Of a stretch of 64,000 bases of DNA, positions 33,183 to 41,773 are shown piece after piece. The stretch covers positions 2,111,001-2,175,000 of the forward strand of contig NZ_CP091799.1 of NCBI RefSeq assembly GCF_022024235.1, read 5' to 3'. The notes under the pieces are model-generated. The model made no database searches and was not told the origin of the DNA. It saw only the letters and a list, made by a program, of their open reading frames with translations. Position numbers and translations under genes: made by a program. Numbering within the stretch: position 1 is the first letter of the stretch; the number at the start of each line of letters is the position of its first letter. This stretch comes from Segatella baroniae B14 (lineage in GTDB: Bacteria; Bacteroidota; Bacteroidia; Bacteroidales; Bacteroidaceae).

Positions 33183-35024
33183 ATGAAAGAATTTTTACAA
33201 GTACTGAAAAGATTTGTCCCACCATATAAGCGTTATCTCGCTTTTTCTGTGATATTCAATATTTTATCAGCAATATTGAATATCTTTTCATTTGCAGCTT
33301 TAATACCAATACTGCAAATTCTTTTCCAGGTGGATGGTGGAATTCGTGCCAATGATTTGATGCCATGGGCCTTTGATAAGGAAGTCTTGCTGAATAACTT
33401 GTCTTATTATGTGCAGGATATGATACTGGAAACTAGTGCAACCACAGCTCTGCTGGTGATTGGCTTTTTCCTAGCTTTTATGACTTTTTTGAAAACTGCA
33501 GCCTATTTCCTTTCTTCTGCTACAATGATGCCTATACGTACAGGTGTAGTTCGAGATATACGAAATCAATTATATCAGAAGATTACCTCACTCTCTTTGA
33601 GTTTTTTCAGTGAGGAACGTAAGGGTGATATTATTGCTCGTATGAGTGGTGATGTGCAAGAAGTAGAGAATAGTATTATGTCGAGTCTGGATATGCTATT
33701 TAAAAATCCAGTCTTAATCGTAATTTATTTTGGTACATTGATGGCCATCAGCTGGCAATTAACTCTGTTTACTATTATTTTTGTACCGGTTTTCGGCTGG
33801 TTTATGGGTGTTGTTGGTAGAAAGCTAAAAGCTCGTAGTGCCTATGCACAAACTTTATGGAGTGATACCATGAGTCAAGTAGAGGAAACGCTGGGTGGAC
33901 TTCGTATTATTAAAGCGTTCAATGCAGAGGAGAAAATGAACAAGAGATTCGATAGAACGAATTCTTCTTATCGTGATCATATTCTTCGTGTAAACGTGCG
34001 ACAGCAGATGGCTCACCCTATGAGCGAATTTTTAGGTACTGTTATGATTATGATAGTGCTCTGGTTTGGCGGAATTTTGGTATTAAACAAGGCTGTACTT
34101 GATGGTCCTACTTTTATTTACTATTTGGTAATTCTTTATAGTATTATAGCTCCATTGAAAGAATTTTCAAGAGCGGGATACAATATCCCAAAAGGATTGG
34201 CCAGCATGGAGCGTATTGATCAGATTTTAAATGCTGAAATCGAAATAAAAGATAGTCCTAATCCTAAGCATATTAAAACATTAGAACATCAGATTGAGTT
34301 TAGACATGTCTCTTTTGCGTATACAGATCGACAGACCCAAGAACTGAAATATGTGCTGAAGGATATTAATTTGATAATTCCAAAGGGACATACTGTGGCA
34401 TTGGTAGGACAGAGCGGTAGTGGTAAATCTACTTTAGTAGACTTGATACCTCGTTACTATGATGTGCAAGAGGGAGAAGTGCTTATCGATGGTATCAATG
34501 TAAAAGATTTAGGTGTGCAAGATTTACGTTCACTTATTGGTAATGTAAATCAGGAAGCTATACTCTTTAATGATACTTTCAAGAATAATATTAAATTTGG
34601 TAAAGATAACGCTACAGATGAAGAGGTCGCTAATGCAGCTAAGATAGCTAATGCATTCGAATTTATTCAAGAATCAGAAAATGGCTTTGATACCAATATT
34701 GGTGACCGTGGAGGTCGACTTTCTGGTGGTCAGCGTCAGCGCGTGAGTATCGCCCGAGCTATTTTGAAGAATCCACCTATCTTGATTCTTGATGAGGCAA
34801 CATCAGCCTTAGATACAGAGAGTGAGCGATTGGTACAAGATGCACTTACCCATTTGATGAAGACCAGAACGACAGTGGCTGTAGCCCATCGCCTTTCTAC
34901 CATAAAAAATGCCGATGAAATCTGTGTGCTTCATGAGGGTATCATCGTGGAACGTGGCACACATGAAGAATTGATAACCAAAGATGGTTATTATAAGAAG
35001 TTGCATGATATGCAACAAGTTTAA
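33183..35024 (+). CDS. ABC transporter, MsbA-type lipid exporter (TMD-NBD)
   Basis: A 613-residue half-transporter with six membrane helices (about 15-320) fused to an ATPase. Walker A is GQSGSGKST, the signature LSGGQRQR, and Walker B ILILDEATSALD. It resembles MsbA, which flips lipid A core or other lipids across the inner membrane. The start MKEFLQVLKRF at 33183 is chosen because the promoter box overlaps the longer frame from 33147. It leads a run of genes with 3-13 nt gaps or ATGA overlaps: phosphotransferase, GT90, acyltransferase, GT4 and GT25. Lipooligosaccharide export is the likely task. Confidence 0.9.
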   Translation: MKEFLQVLKRFVPPYKRYLAFSVIFNILSAILNIFSFAALIPILQILFQVDGGIRANDLMPWAFDKEVLLNNLSYYVQDMILETSATTALLVIGFFLAFMTFLKTAAYFLSSATMMPIRTGVVRDIRNQLYQKITSLSLSFFSEERKGDIIARMSGDVQEVENSIMSSLDMLFKNPVLIVIYFGTLMAISWQLTLFTIIFVPVFGWFMGVVGRKLKARSAYAQTLWSDTMSQVEETLGGLRIIKAFNAEEKMNKRFDRTNSSYRDHILRVNVRQQMAHPMSEFLGTVMIMIVLWFGGILVLNKAVLDGPTFIYYLVILYSIIAPLKEFSRAGYNIPKGLASMERIDQILNAEIEIKDSPNPKHIKTLEHQIEFRHVSFAYTDRQTQELKYVLKDINLIIPKGHTVALVGQSGSGKSTLVDLIPRYYDVQEGEVLIDGINVKDLGVQDLRSLIGNVNQEAILFNDTFKNNIKFGKDNATDEEVANAAKIANAFEFIQESENGFDTNIGDRGGRLSGGQRQRVSIARAILKNPPILILDEATSALDTESERLVQDALTHLMKTRTTVAVAHRLSTIKNADEICVLHEGIIVERGTHEELITKDGYYKKLHDMQQV

Positions 35025-35036
35025 ACGAGTTTTAGT

Positions 35037-37031
35037 ATGAAACGAGTACTTAAATCAACTTTTGGTTCGCCTATTGCTTTGATTTTGAATATAGCTCTAG
35101 CTTATCTTATTTATTTCTTAGCTAGAGTTACCTTTTTTTTAGTTAATTATAGCTATTTTGCAGATGGCTTAGCATCCACCCCAATCAGTCATTGGTTGAA
35201 GGGTGGATTGGTGTTTGATACTTCTGCTATTCTTTATACTAACGGTCTCTATACATTACTGATGCTATTTCCGCTTTGGCTAAAGGAAAATCGAGTATAT
35301 CATCAGGTATGTAAGGGGATTTTTCTTGTCGTTAATGGCTTTACACTGGTCATTAATCTAGCTGATTCTGTCTATTTTCCTTTTACACTTCGTCGTACAA
35401 CGGCCTCTGTGTTTAGAGAATTCGACAATGAGAATAACATAGCAAGTATAGTTCTGAATAATACACTTACGCATTGGTATCTGGTGGTCGTTTTTGCGGT
35501 AGTTATGTATTTGGTATGTAAGCTTTACGTTATGCCACGTACTGATGCTAAGCATTATATGACGGCCAAGTATAGATGTATTTATTCTGTTATTCAGTTG
35601 GCTTGTCTAATTATTGCTGTTGTGGCAACTATAGGCGGAGGTCGAGGTGGCTTAAAGGGTGATGTTCGTCCAATTACGATTAGCAATGCAAACGAGTATG
35701 TAGACCGACCTACAGATTGTGCCATAGTTCTCAATACTCCTTTTGCTTTTATCCGCACCTTGGGAAAGGCAGACTTTGTGGTGCCAGATTATTATCATTC
35801 ACTTGAAGAATCGTCTAAAATATATGAACCGATTCACCGTCAGGAGTATCTTTCCTCAATGCTATATGATATTCCTTCGAAAGTGCAGAAAAAGAATATT
35901 GTAATTCTTATCGTCGAAAGTTTCGGGCGTGAATATATTGGTGGCTTTAATCATGATTTCTTTGAAGGGAAATACAAAGGCTATACGCCAAATGTTGACA
36001 AGATTATCGAGAAAAGTCTAGTGTACCGCTATTCCTTCTGCAATGGTCGTAAAAGCATAGATGGTATGCCTTCTGTATTGAGTAGTATACCTCGTTTTGG
36101 TGAACCGTTTATTTTGACACCTGCGTCAATGAATATCTATACAGGAATACCAGGATTATTGAGCAAGTGGGGATATCAAACAGCCTTCTTCCATGGAGCC
36201 AAACGCGGTTCTATGGGATTTTTGGCCTTTGCCAAGAAAATTGGTTTTCAAAATTATTATGGGCGTGAAGATTATGATAGTGATAGCCGTTTTGGTGGGG
36301 AGGCTGATTTTGATGGTAACTGGGGTATATGGGATGAACCATTTATGCAATACTACTGTGCAAAGATGGGTGAAATGAAACAGCCTTTTATGACAGCAAT
36401 CTTTACTGTATCTAGCCACGATCCGTTTGTAGTGCCAGAAAAATATAAGAATGTCTATCAAGAAGAACATCTTCCTATCCACAAATGTATACGTTACACT
36501 GATATGGCTATTGGCAAATTTTTTGCATCGGCCAGCAAACAGAGTTGGTTTAAAAATACGATTTTTGTGATTACAAGTGATCATACCAATCAGAGTGACC
36601 ATGAGCAGTATAAGACCGATATTGGCGGTTTTTGCTCACCGATTATTATATATGACCCTTCAGGTGAAATCAAAGCTCAGCGTATAGATGGTATAGCTCA
36701 GCAAATTGATATTATGCCAACGATACTTAACTATATTGGTTATCCCAATACTTATATGGCTTTTGGCGTAGACTTACTTCGTACACCTGCTCAAGAAACT
36801 TGGGCTGTTAACTATCTTAACGGTATTTATCAGTATGTGAAGTATGGTTATGTAATGCAGTTTGATGGTAAGACGACCAAGGCTATGTATAAATTAACAG
36901 ATTTGTTCATGAAGCATAATTTGATAGGTAAAGTTCCAGAACAGAATAAGATGGAAACAGAGCTGAAAGCAATGATCTATCAATACATGTATCGTATGGT
37001 GAATGATAAACTTTTGCCAGCACAAAAATAA
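35037..37031 (+). CDS. LTA synthase-like alkaline-phosphatase superfamily membrane protein
   Basis: A 664-residue protein with about five N-terminal membrane helices and a C-terminal periplasmic sulfatase-fold domain starting near 285 (KKNIVILIVESFGREYIGG). Metal ligands are suggested by the Glu of VESFG and the Asp-His of TSDHTNQSDH. The nucleophile position lies in NGRKSIDGMPS, a Ser where LtaS has Thr. Gram-negative members usually transfer phosphoethanolamine or phosphoglycerol to glycans or lipid A. Placement between an MsbA-type exporter and glycosyltransferases supports phosphate decoration of a lipooligosaccharide. Confidence 0.85.
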   Translation: MKRVLKSTFGSPIALILNIALAYLIYFLARVTFFLVNYSYFADGLASTPISHWLKGGLVFDTSAILYTNGLYTLLMLFPLWLKENRVYHQVCKGIFLVVNGFTLVINLADSVYFPFTLRRTTASVFREFDNENNIASIVLNNTLTHWYLVVVFAVVMYLVCKLYVMPRTDAKHYMTAKYRCIYSVIQLACLIIAVVATIGGGRGGLKGDVRPITISNANEYVDRPTDCAIVLNTPFAFIRTLGKADFVVPDYYHSLEESSKIYEPIHRQEYLSSMLYDIPSKVQKKNIVILIVESFGREYIGGFNHDFFEGKYKGYTPNVDKIIEKSLVYRYSFCNGRKSIDGMPSVLSSIPRFGEPFILTPASMNIYTGIPGLLSKWGYQTAFFHGAKRGSMGFLAFAKKIGFQNYYGREDYDSDSRFGGEADFDGNWGIWDEPFMQYYCAKMGEMKQPFMTAIFTVSSHDPFVVPEKYKNVYQEEHLPIHKCIRYTDMAIGKFFASASKQSWFKNTIFVITSDHTNQSDHEQYKTDIGGFCSPIIIYDPSGEIKAQRIDGIAQQIDIMPTILNYIGYPNTYMAFGVDLLRTPAQETWAVNYLNGIYQYVKYGYVMQFDGKTTKAMYKLTDLFMKHNLIGKVPEQNKMETELKAMIYQYMYRMVNDKLLPAQK

Positions 37032-37037
37032 AGAAAT

Positions 37038-38030
37038 ATGAATAAACGAAAAATTTATTACACACTTCATAGTGGAAAGAATTCTAAATTAAAGTATTAT
37101 ATCCTATCCTATCTGTCAATCTACACACCCCATTGGCTGAAAGCATGGAATCGTCGTCGTATTTTGAAATCATTGGATAAGCGAGAGGATAAAGCGTATA
37201 TTTTGGATCGAGTAAATTATTATAATCAACTGACCAGTGCTGATTTTCAGCCGGAAAAGTTTCAAGAAAAATCGCTTATGTTGAAAGATCAGCTTATGAC
37301 AGGCCAAAAAGTTTACTATCTTGATTCATATAGCTACGCCAAGAGTTTCCCTTTAGAGAATCGTTGGTGTCTATTGCCAGGTGATATAACTTATATACCA
37401 GAAGTACCTTCTATTGTTAAAAGTCGACCTTTACAGCAGAATCAGGAAAATTCAGTGCTTTTGAATCTAGACAAAGTTCGTCATTTCTTATTTGTTCATG
37501 ATAAAAAGAAATGGGCAGAAAAGAAAGATATGGTCATCTTTAGAGGTATGATACAGGAGCATAGTCATAGTATTTTAAAAAAGAATAGGTATGACTTTAT
37601 GAAAATGTATTATGGGGATGCATTGTGTAATCTTGGAGTGATAGATAAGCAATATCCAGAATGGTATACTGAAAAGTTAACGATAGGTGAACATTTGGAT
37701 TACAAGTTTATCATGGCACTTGAAGGAAATGATGTGGCGAGTAACCTGAAGTGGATTATGTCTTCCAATTCGATAGCAGTGATGCCAAGGCCTACTTGTG
37801 AGACTTGGTTTATGGAAGGAAAGCTCATTCCAAATTATCATTATATAGAAATAAAGCCAGATTTCTCTGATCTTAAAGAACGTATCGCTTATTATCTAGG
37901 ACATCCTAAAGAGGCTGAAGCGATAGTTCGTCATGCACACGAATATATCAACCAGTTTAGGAACCGGAAACGTGAAGATTTGATTTCTTACTTGGTATTA
38001 CAAAAGTATTTTGATATTACGAACGCATGA
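37038..38030 (+). CDS. GT90 (CAP10-like) glycosyltransferase
   Basis: A 330-residue protein of glycosyltransferase family 90, known for LPS and capsule xylosyl- or glucosyltransferases. Family features are the central VIFRGMIQEHSH segment, EHLDYKFIMALEGNDVASNLKWIMSSNS and the PRPTCETWFMEGKLIPNYHYIEI region that binds the sugar nucleotide. There is no signal peptide or membrane helix, so it acts at the cytoplasmic face. Its stop overlaps the next start as ATGA. Confidence 0.85.
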   Translation: MNKRKIYYTLHSGKNSKLKYYILSYLSIYTPHWLKAWNRRRILKSLDKREDKAYILDRVNYYNQLTSADFQPEKFQEKSLMLKDQLMTGQKVYYLDSYSYAKSFPLENRWCLLPGDITYIPEVPSIVKSRPLQQNQENSVLLNLDKVRHFLFVHDKKKWAEKKDMVIFRGMIQEHSHSILKKNRYDFMKMYYGDALCNLGVIDKQYPEWYTEKLTIGEHLDYKFIMALEGNDVASNLKWIMSSNSIAVMPRPTCETWFMEGKLIPNYHYIEIKPDFSDLKERIAYYLGHPKEAEAIVRHAHEYINQFRNRKREDLISYLVLQKYFDITNA

Positions 38031-38971
38031 AAAAAAAATTATCCTATATCGGATACCTGTTAGCCTATGGCTTTTGGTTTGTCATGTCGCTATTACCATT
38101 GAAGGTATTGTATATCTTTTCAGATTTACTGTGCTTGCTGATAGCCGACGTTATAAGATACCGTCATCAGGTAATATGGAAAAACTTGAAATCTTCTTTT
38201 CCTGAAAAAAGCGATGAAGAATTAAAGAAGATAGAGCGGGGATTTTATCATTATTTCTGCGATTATCTTGTAGAGACAATCAAACTCATGACGATGAGTA
38301 AGGAAGAACTCTGCAAACGTATGACATTTACAGGTTTGGAAGAATTCAACCAAGCGATATCAGAGGGCCAGTCAATGGCAGTCTACTTAGGTCATCTAGG
38401 GAATTGGGAATGGATTACCGCAATGCCTTATTGGGCGCCTGGAGCCTTGTGCTGTCAGCTTTATCATCCTTTGGAAAATGAATATTTTGACAAATTGTTT
38501 AAATACGTCAGGGAGCGTCAAGGAGCTTTGTGTATTCCGATGCAAGAGTCTTTACGTAAGATTATTCAGTTTGAGCGTGAAGGGAAACCTTTGGTCGTAG
38601 GATATATAGCTGATCAGGTACCCATGTGGTGGAATATGCATCATTGGCTCAACTTCTTGAATCATGATACACCAGTATTGACTGGTGCAGAGCGCATAGT
38701 AAAACATACTAAACAAGCCTTTGTGTATGGTGATGTAACTCGTGTTTGTCGAGGTCATTACAATTGTGAGATGAAAGTTATTCACCGTGACACCAAGGTT
38801 ATACGTGATTTTGAGATAACAGATATTTATTTTCAAGAACTCGAAAAAACAATTCGTAGACAACCTGAATTATATCTTTGGAGTCATAATCGGTGGAAAC
38901 GTACACGTGAAGAGTTTAATGAAAGATTTGAAGTTGTTAATGGTAAAGTTGTTCCTAAAAAGAAGAAATAA
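38027..38971 (+). CDS. LpxL/HtrB-like lysophospholipid/lipid A acyltransferase
   Basis: A 314-residue inner-membrane acyltransferase. After an N-terminal membrane segment (about 8-40) the catalytic HX4E motif reads GHLGNWE with His123 and Glu128. Such enzymes add secondary acyl chains to lipid A or acylate other lipids. Gene order within the exporter and glycosyltransferase operon favours lipid A or a related glycolipid as the acceptor. It starts in an ATGA overlap with GT90 and its stop directly abuts the next ATG. Confidence 0.88.
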   Translation: MKKKLSYIGYLLAYGFWFVMSLLPLKVLYIFSDLLCLLIADVIRYRHQVIWKNLKSSFPEKSDEELKKIERGFYHYFCDYLVETIKLMTMSKEELCKRMTFTGLEEFNQAISEGQSMAVYLGHLGNWEWITAMPYWAPGALCCQLYHPLENEYFDKLFKYVRERQGALCIPMQESLRKIIQFEREGKPLVVGYIADQVPMWWNMHHWLNFLNHDTPVLTGAERIVKHTKQAFVYGDVTRVCRGHYNCEMKVIHRDTKVIRDFEITDIYFQELEKTIRRQPELYLWSHNRWKRTREEFNERFEVVNGKVVPKKKK

Positions 38972-40111
38972 ATGAAAATAGGATACGATGCAAAACGAAT
39001 AGTCAGAAATGGAACAGGGTTGGGCAGTTATAGTCGTACACTAATTAATTCTTTAGCGGCCATCGATCATAATGATGAATTTTTCCTCTATGCGCCTGAT
39101 CAGGGGAAAGATGAATTGCGCAATCAGATAGAATTCCATGAAAATGTGATTTTTAAATATCCAAATGGAACTAATGGTAAATGTAGTTCTTCTATTTTTT
39201 CGAAAATCAAAGCTAGCTTGTGGCGTAGTAGAGGTGTTGTGAAAGATCTTAAACGGGATGGGGTAGAGATATATCATGGATTATCTGGTGAATTGCCTAT
39301 AGGACTAAAAAAAACAGGTATAAAGAGTGTGCTGACTATACATGATCTTATTTTTCTTCGTCATCCAGAATATTATCATTGGATAGATGTGCAACTCTAC
39401 AAACGTAAGTTTTATCAATCCGTGAAAGAGGCCGATCGTATCATAGCTATCAGTGAATGTACTAAACGTGATATACTTCATTATAGTAATTTTCCTGCAG
39501 ATAAGATTGATGTCATCTATCAGAGTTGTGGTACCCGTTTTAAAGTTACGGTTTCAGAAGAACAAATTCAAGAGGTCAAAAAAAAATATAACCTTCCTGA
39601 TACCTATATCTTGAATGTGGGTACAATAGAGGAACGTAAAAATGTATATCTAGCTATTCAATCCTTAGAGAAACTTCCTAAAGATTTTCATATCGTCATT
39701 GTTGGACGAAAAACTCAGTATTATCGTGACATCATGAAACGTATACAAGGTAAATCGTATGCCACTCGTGTCCATTTCCTTTCGGGGGTGCCTAATCATG
39801 ATCTTTATGCTATCTATCAGCAGGCTCAATGCTTTGTATATCCTTCTCGTTATGAAGGTTTTGGTATACCTATTATTGAGGCTATTCAAAGTGGATTGCC
39901 AGTTGTAGCAGCATTGGGCAGTTGTTTGGAAGAAGCTGGTGGAGAGGCTTGTCTATATGTAGATCCTGATGATGTAGAGGGGATGAAAAATGCTATATTG
40001 TATTGTATTGAACATCGGGAGGCGTTGAATCGTGCAAGTCGTGAATATGTGCGTAGGTTTGAAAATAGTGATGTAGCAACTCAAATTAGTAATGTATACA
40101 TAAGTCTATGA
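38972..40111 (+). CDS. GT4 family glycosyltransferase
   Basis: A 379-residue GT-B fold enzyme. The N-terminal MKIGYDAKRIVRNGTGLGSYSRTLINSL accepts the acceptor sugar. The C-terminal domain has NVGTIEERKN, the FVYPSRYEGFGIPIIEAIQSGLPVV donor site with the E-x7-E motif, and the usual linker. It adds one sugar at the cytoplasmic face of a growing oligosaccharide. It starts immediately after the acyltransferase stop and ends in an ATGA overlap with the GT25 gene. Confidence 0.9.
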   Translation: MKIGYDAKRIVRNGTGLGSYSRTLINSLAAIDHNDEFFLYAPDQGKDELRNQIEFHENVIFKYPNGTNGKCSSSIFSKIKASLWRSRGVVKDLKRDGVEIYHGLSGELPIGLKKTGIKSVLTIHDLIFLRHPEYYHWIDVQLYKRKFYQSVKEADRIIAISECTKRDILHYSNFPADKIDVIYQSCGTRFKVTVSEEQIQEVKKKYNLPDTYILNVGTIEERKNVYLAIQSLEKLPKDFHIVIVGRKTQYYRDIMKRIQGKSYATRVHFLSGVPNHDLYAIYQQAQCFVYPSRYEGFGIPIIEAIQSGLPVVAALGSCLEEAGGEACLYVDPDDVEGMKNAILYCIEHREALNRASREYVRRFENSDVATQISNVYISL

Positions 40112-40830
40112 TAAACTCAAAAATATTGGTTCTTCATGTGAAAAAAGGATATGAAGACCGACAGAAGCATATTGAAAAAATGATGAAAAGCTGGGGATAT
40201 TCTTTTGAGTATATTCTCGATGGTGATATGGATGATCTCAATCTAGAGTTTGTTCATCAATATTTTACTGGAGAGATGGATTGCATTTCACCAGCTACTT
40301 CCGTTGCAACTAAACATCTTAAGGCTGCAAGATATATTGTAGATCATCAATTAGATGGCGCCTTGATTTTGGAAGATGATATGCTTTTGTATCCTAACTT
40401 TGAAAAAGTATTTAATCAGTGTCTATCTGAAATACAAAATCGTCATCTTGCAACGGCCCTTATTTCTTTTGAGGACAGTAGTCTACATTTTGTGCCAGGT
40501 TCTCAGCGTAAAAAGGGCCAGCATTTGTATATAGCCAAAAGAGATCGATTTGCAGGTGCTTTGTATTGCACAAGAGAAGCTGCCGAACTTATACTTCAGC
40601 ATGTACGTGAAAATCGATGTGATATGCCGATAGATTTATATCATACATCATTGATACAGCGAGCAGGGTTAAACTATTACTGGTGTCATCCGTGTATAGC
40701 AACTCAAGGCTCTCATACGGGTCTGTTTGCATCTTCAATTAATGAAAAAAGTGCAAAAAAGAAAACGTATCGCCGTTTAACCTGGAATTTGAAACTTGCC
40801 TATAAGAAATTATTGTATTATTTGAGATAA
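40108..40830 (+). CDS. GT25 family glycosyltransferase
   Basis: A 240-residue LPS-type glycosyltransferase of family 25. The acidic motif GALILEDDMLLYPNFEKVF is characteristic, as are the N-terminal KILVLHVKKGYEDRQKHIEKMM and the later YCTREAAELILQHV. In other bacteria this family adds beta-galactose to lipooligosaccharide. It is the last of six genes in the operon and is followed at once by a bidirectional terminator. Confidence 0.86.
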   Translation: MINSKILVLHVKKGYEDRQKHIEKMMKSWGYSFEYILDGDMDDLNLEFVHQYFTGEMDCISPATSVATKHLKAARYIVDHQLDGALILEDDMLLYPNFEKVFNQCLSEIQNRHLATALISFEDSSLHFVPGSQRKKGQHLYIAKRDRFAGALYCTREAAELILQHVRENRCDMPIDLYHTSLIQRAGLNYYWCHPCIATQGSHTGLFASSINEKSAKKKTYRRLTWNLKLAYKKLLYYLR

Positions 40831-40867
40831 AAAAATAAGAACTCAAAGAGAGTTCTTATTTTTTTTA
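40831..40867. terminator. bidirectional terminator overlapping the licD 3' end
   Basis: AATAAGAACTC (40834-40844) pairs perfectly with GAGTTCTTATT (40850-40860) around a 5-nt loop, flanked by A and T runs. The right arm and tail also encode the last residues of the convergent LicD-family gene, whose stop is at 40843. Confidence 0.85.
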
Positions 40868-41673
40868 TAATAGTCTTTATATGAATTTTCTAAGTCTAAG
40901 TAGTGAAAATTATGTTGACGCTGATGTTTTTCATCTGGAAGCGTCATATAATCGCCATATTTATTGCTCAGATAAGCCTCGTAGTGTTCTACACCTAATA
41001 ATGTAGTATTTTCGAAAGTAAAGGCTGTAGGATGTCCTAAAATGTTTTTATTCATTACTCCTTTCATTCCGTCATCATAATCAGCAACAAGTATGTTGTT
41101 ATCATAGCTGTATTTATGAAGTAGGGTACGAATTTTATCCTGTACACCCTTTAAAGTATAGAATTTTCTGCATAAAAGAGGAATCCATGAACTAACTCCA
41201 TGACCGTGTTTATAAGGATCACGATAAAGCAGATAAAGCACCTTTTTCCAATATTGATATTGTGTGAATTGCCAATGGCGGGCTATCCATTCAGTTGGTA
41301 CACCATCAATAGGAAAGACATCAAGATATATACCACCAGTATAATGCATGTGAGCCCGTTCTATTAATGTAGTATTTGCATCTTGAATTTTAGCAAAAGG
41401 CAAAGGATAGTTAGCATCATTTTCGCTGCAAATCATTTCATATTGTTGTGGTAGCCATTCTTTGCAGTGGGCAATCAATTTGTCATAATCAGCTCTTGGC
41501 ATGGCGATATCCATATCATCATCCCATGGAATAAAACCTTGATGCCGTACGGCACCTATCATGGTACCAGCCCATAGATAATAAGTTAGTCCATGACTTT
41601 TACAAGTTTCATCAAGTGCTTTACAAATGCCTAAAATCTTATCATGTACAGTTTGTATATTATAATCGGCCAT
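40843..41673 (-). CDS. LicD family phosphotransferase
   Basis: A 276-residue LicD / FKTN-type protein, a group that transfers phosphocholine or phosphoribitol-like groups to glycans. The nucleotidyltransferase core YLWAGTMIGAVRHQGFIPWDDDMDIAMPRADYDKL is complete, with the DDDMD metal site. No choline uptake or CTP-activating genes (licA, licB, licC) are seen nearby, so the donor is unknown. It faces the glycosyltransferase operon, with its last codons inside the shared terminator. Its promoter box TACCTTTG lies at 41714-41721 on the minus strand. Confidence 0.88.
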   Translation of the reverse strand: MADYNIQTVHDKILGICKALDETCKSHGLTYYLWAGTMIGAVRHQGFIPWDDDMDIAMPRADYDKLIAHCKEWLPQQYEMICSENDANYPLPFAKIQDANTTLIERAHMHYTGGIYLDVFPIDGVPTEWIARHWQFTQYQYWKKVLYLLYRDPYKHGHGVSSWIPLLCRKFYTLKGVQDKIRTLLHKYSYDNNILVADYDDGMKGVMNKNILGHPTAFTFENTTLLGVEHYEAYLSNKYGDYMTLPDEKHQRQHNFHYLDLENSYKDYYKKNKNSL

Positions 41674-41713
41674 TTTTATAGTTTAATTTCACCCATATTT
41701 GAAATATATTTTG

Positions 41714-41721
41714 CAAAGGTA
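41714..41721 (-). promoter_or_regulatory. promoter -7 element of the licD-like gene
   Basis: TACCTTTG on the minus strand, followed by CA, about 40 nt before the start codon. Confidence 0.5.
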
Positions 41722-41773
41722 GAAATATTTAACGAAATATGCTCTACTGGGTAAGTATTTTATGCGCATTCAT

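Noticed and set aside
36156..36602. 148-codon minus-strand frame inside the LTA synthase-like gene
   Set aside because: A shadow of the real gene; no promoter and an implausible composition.
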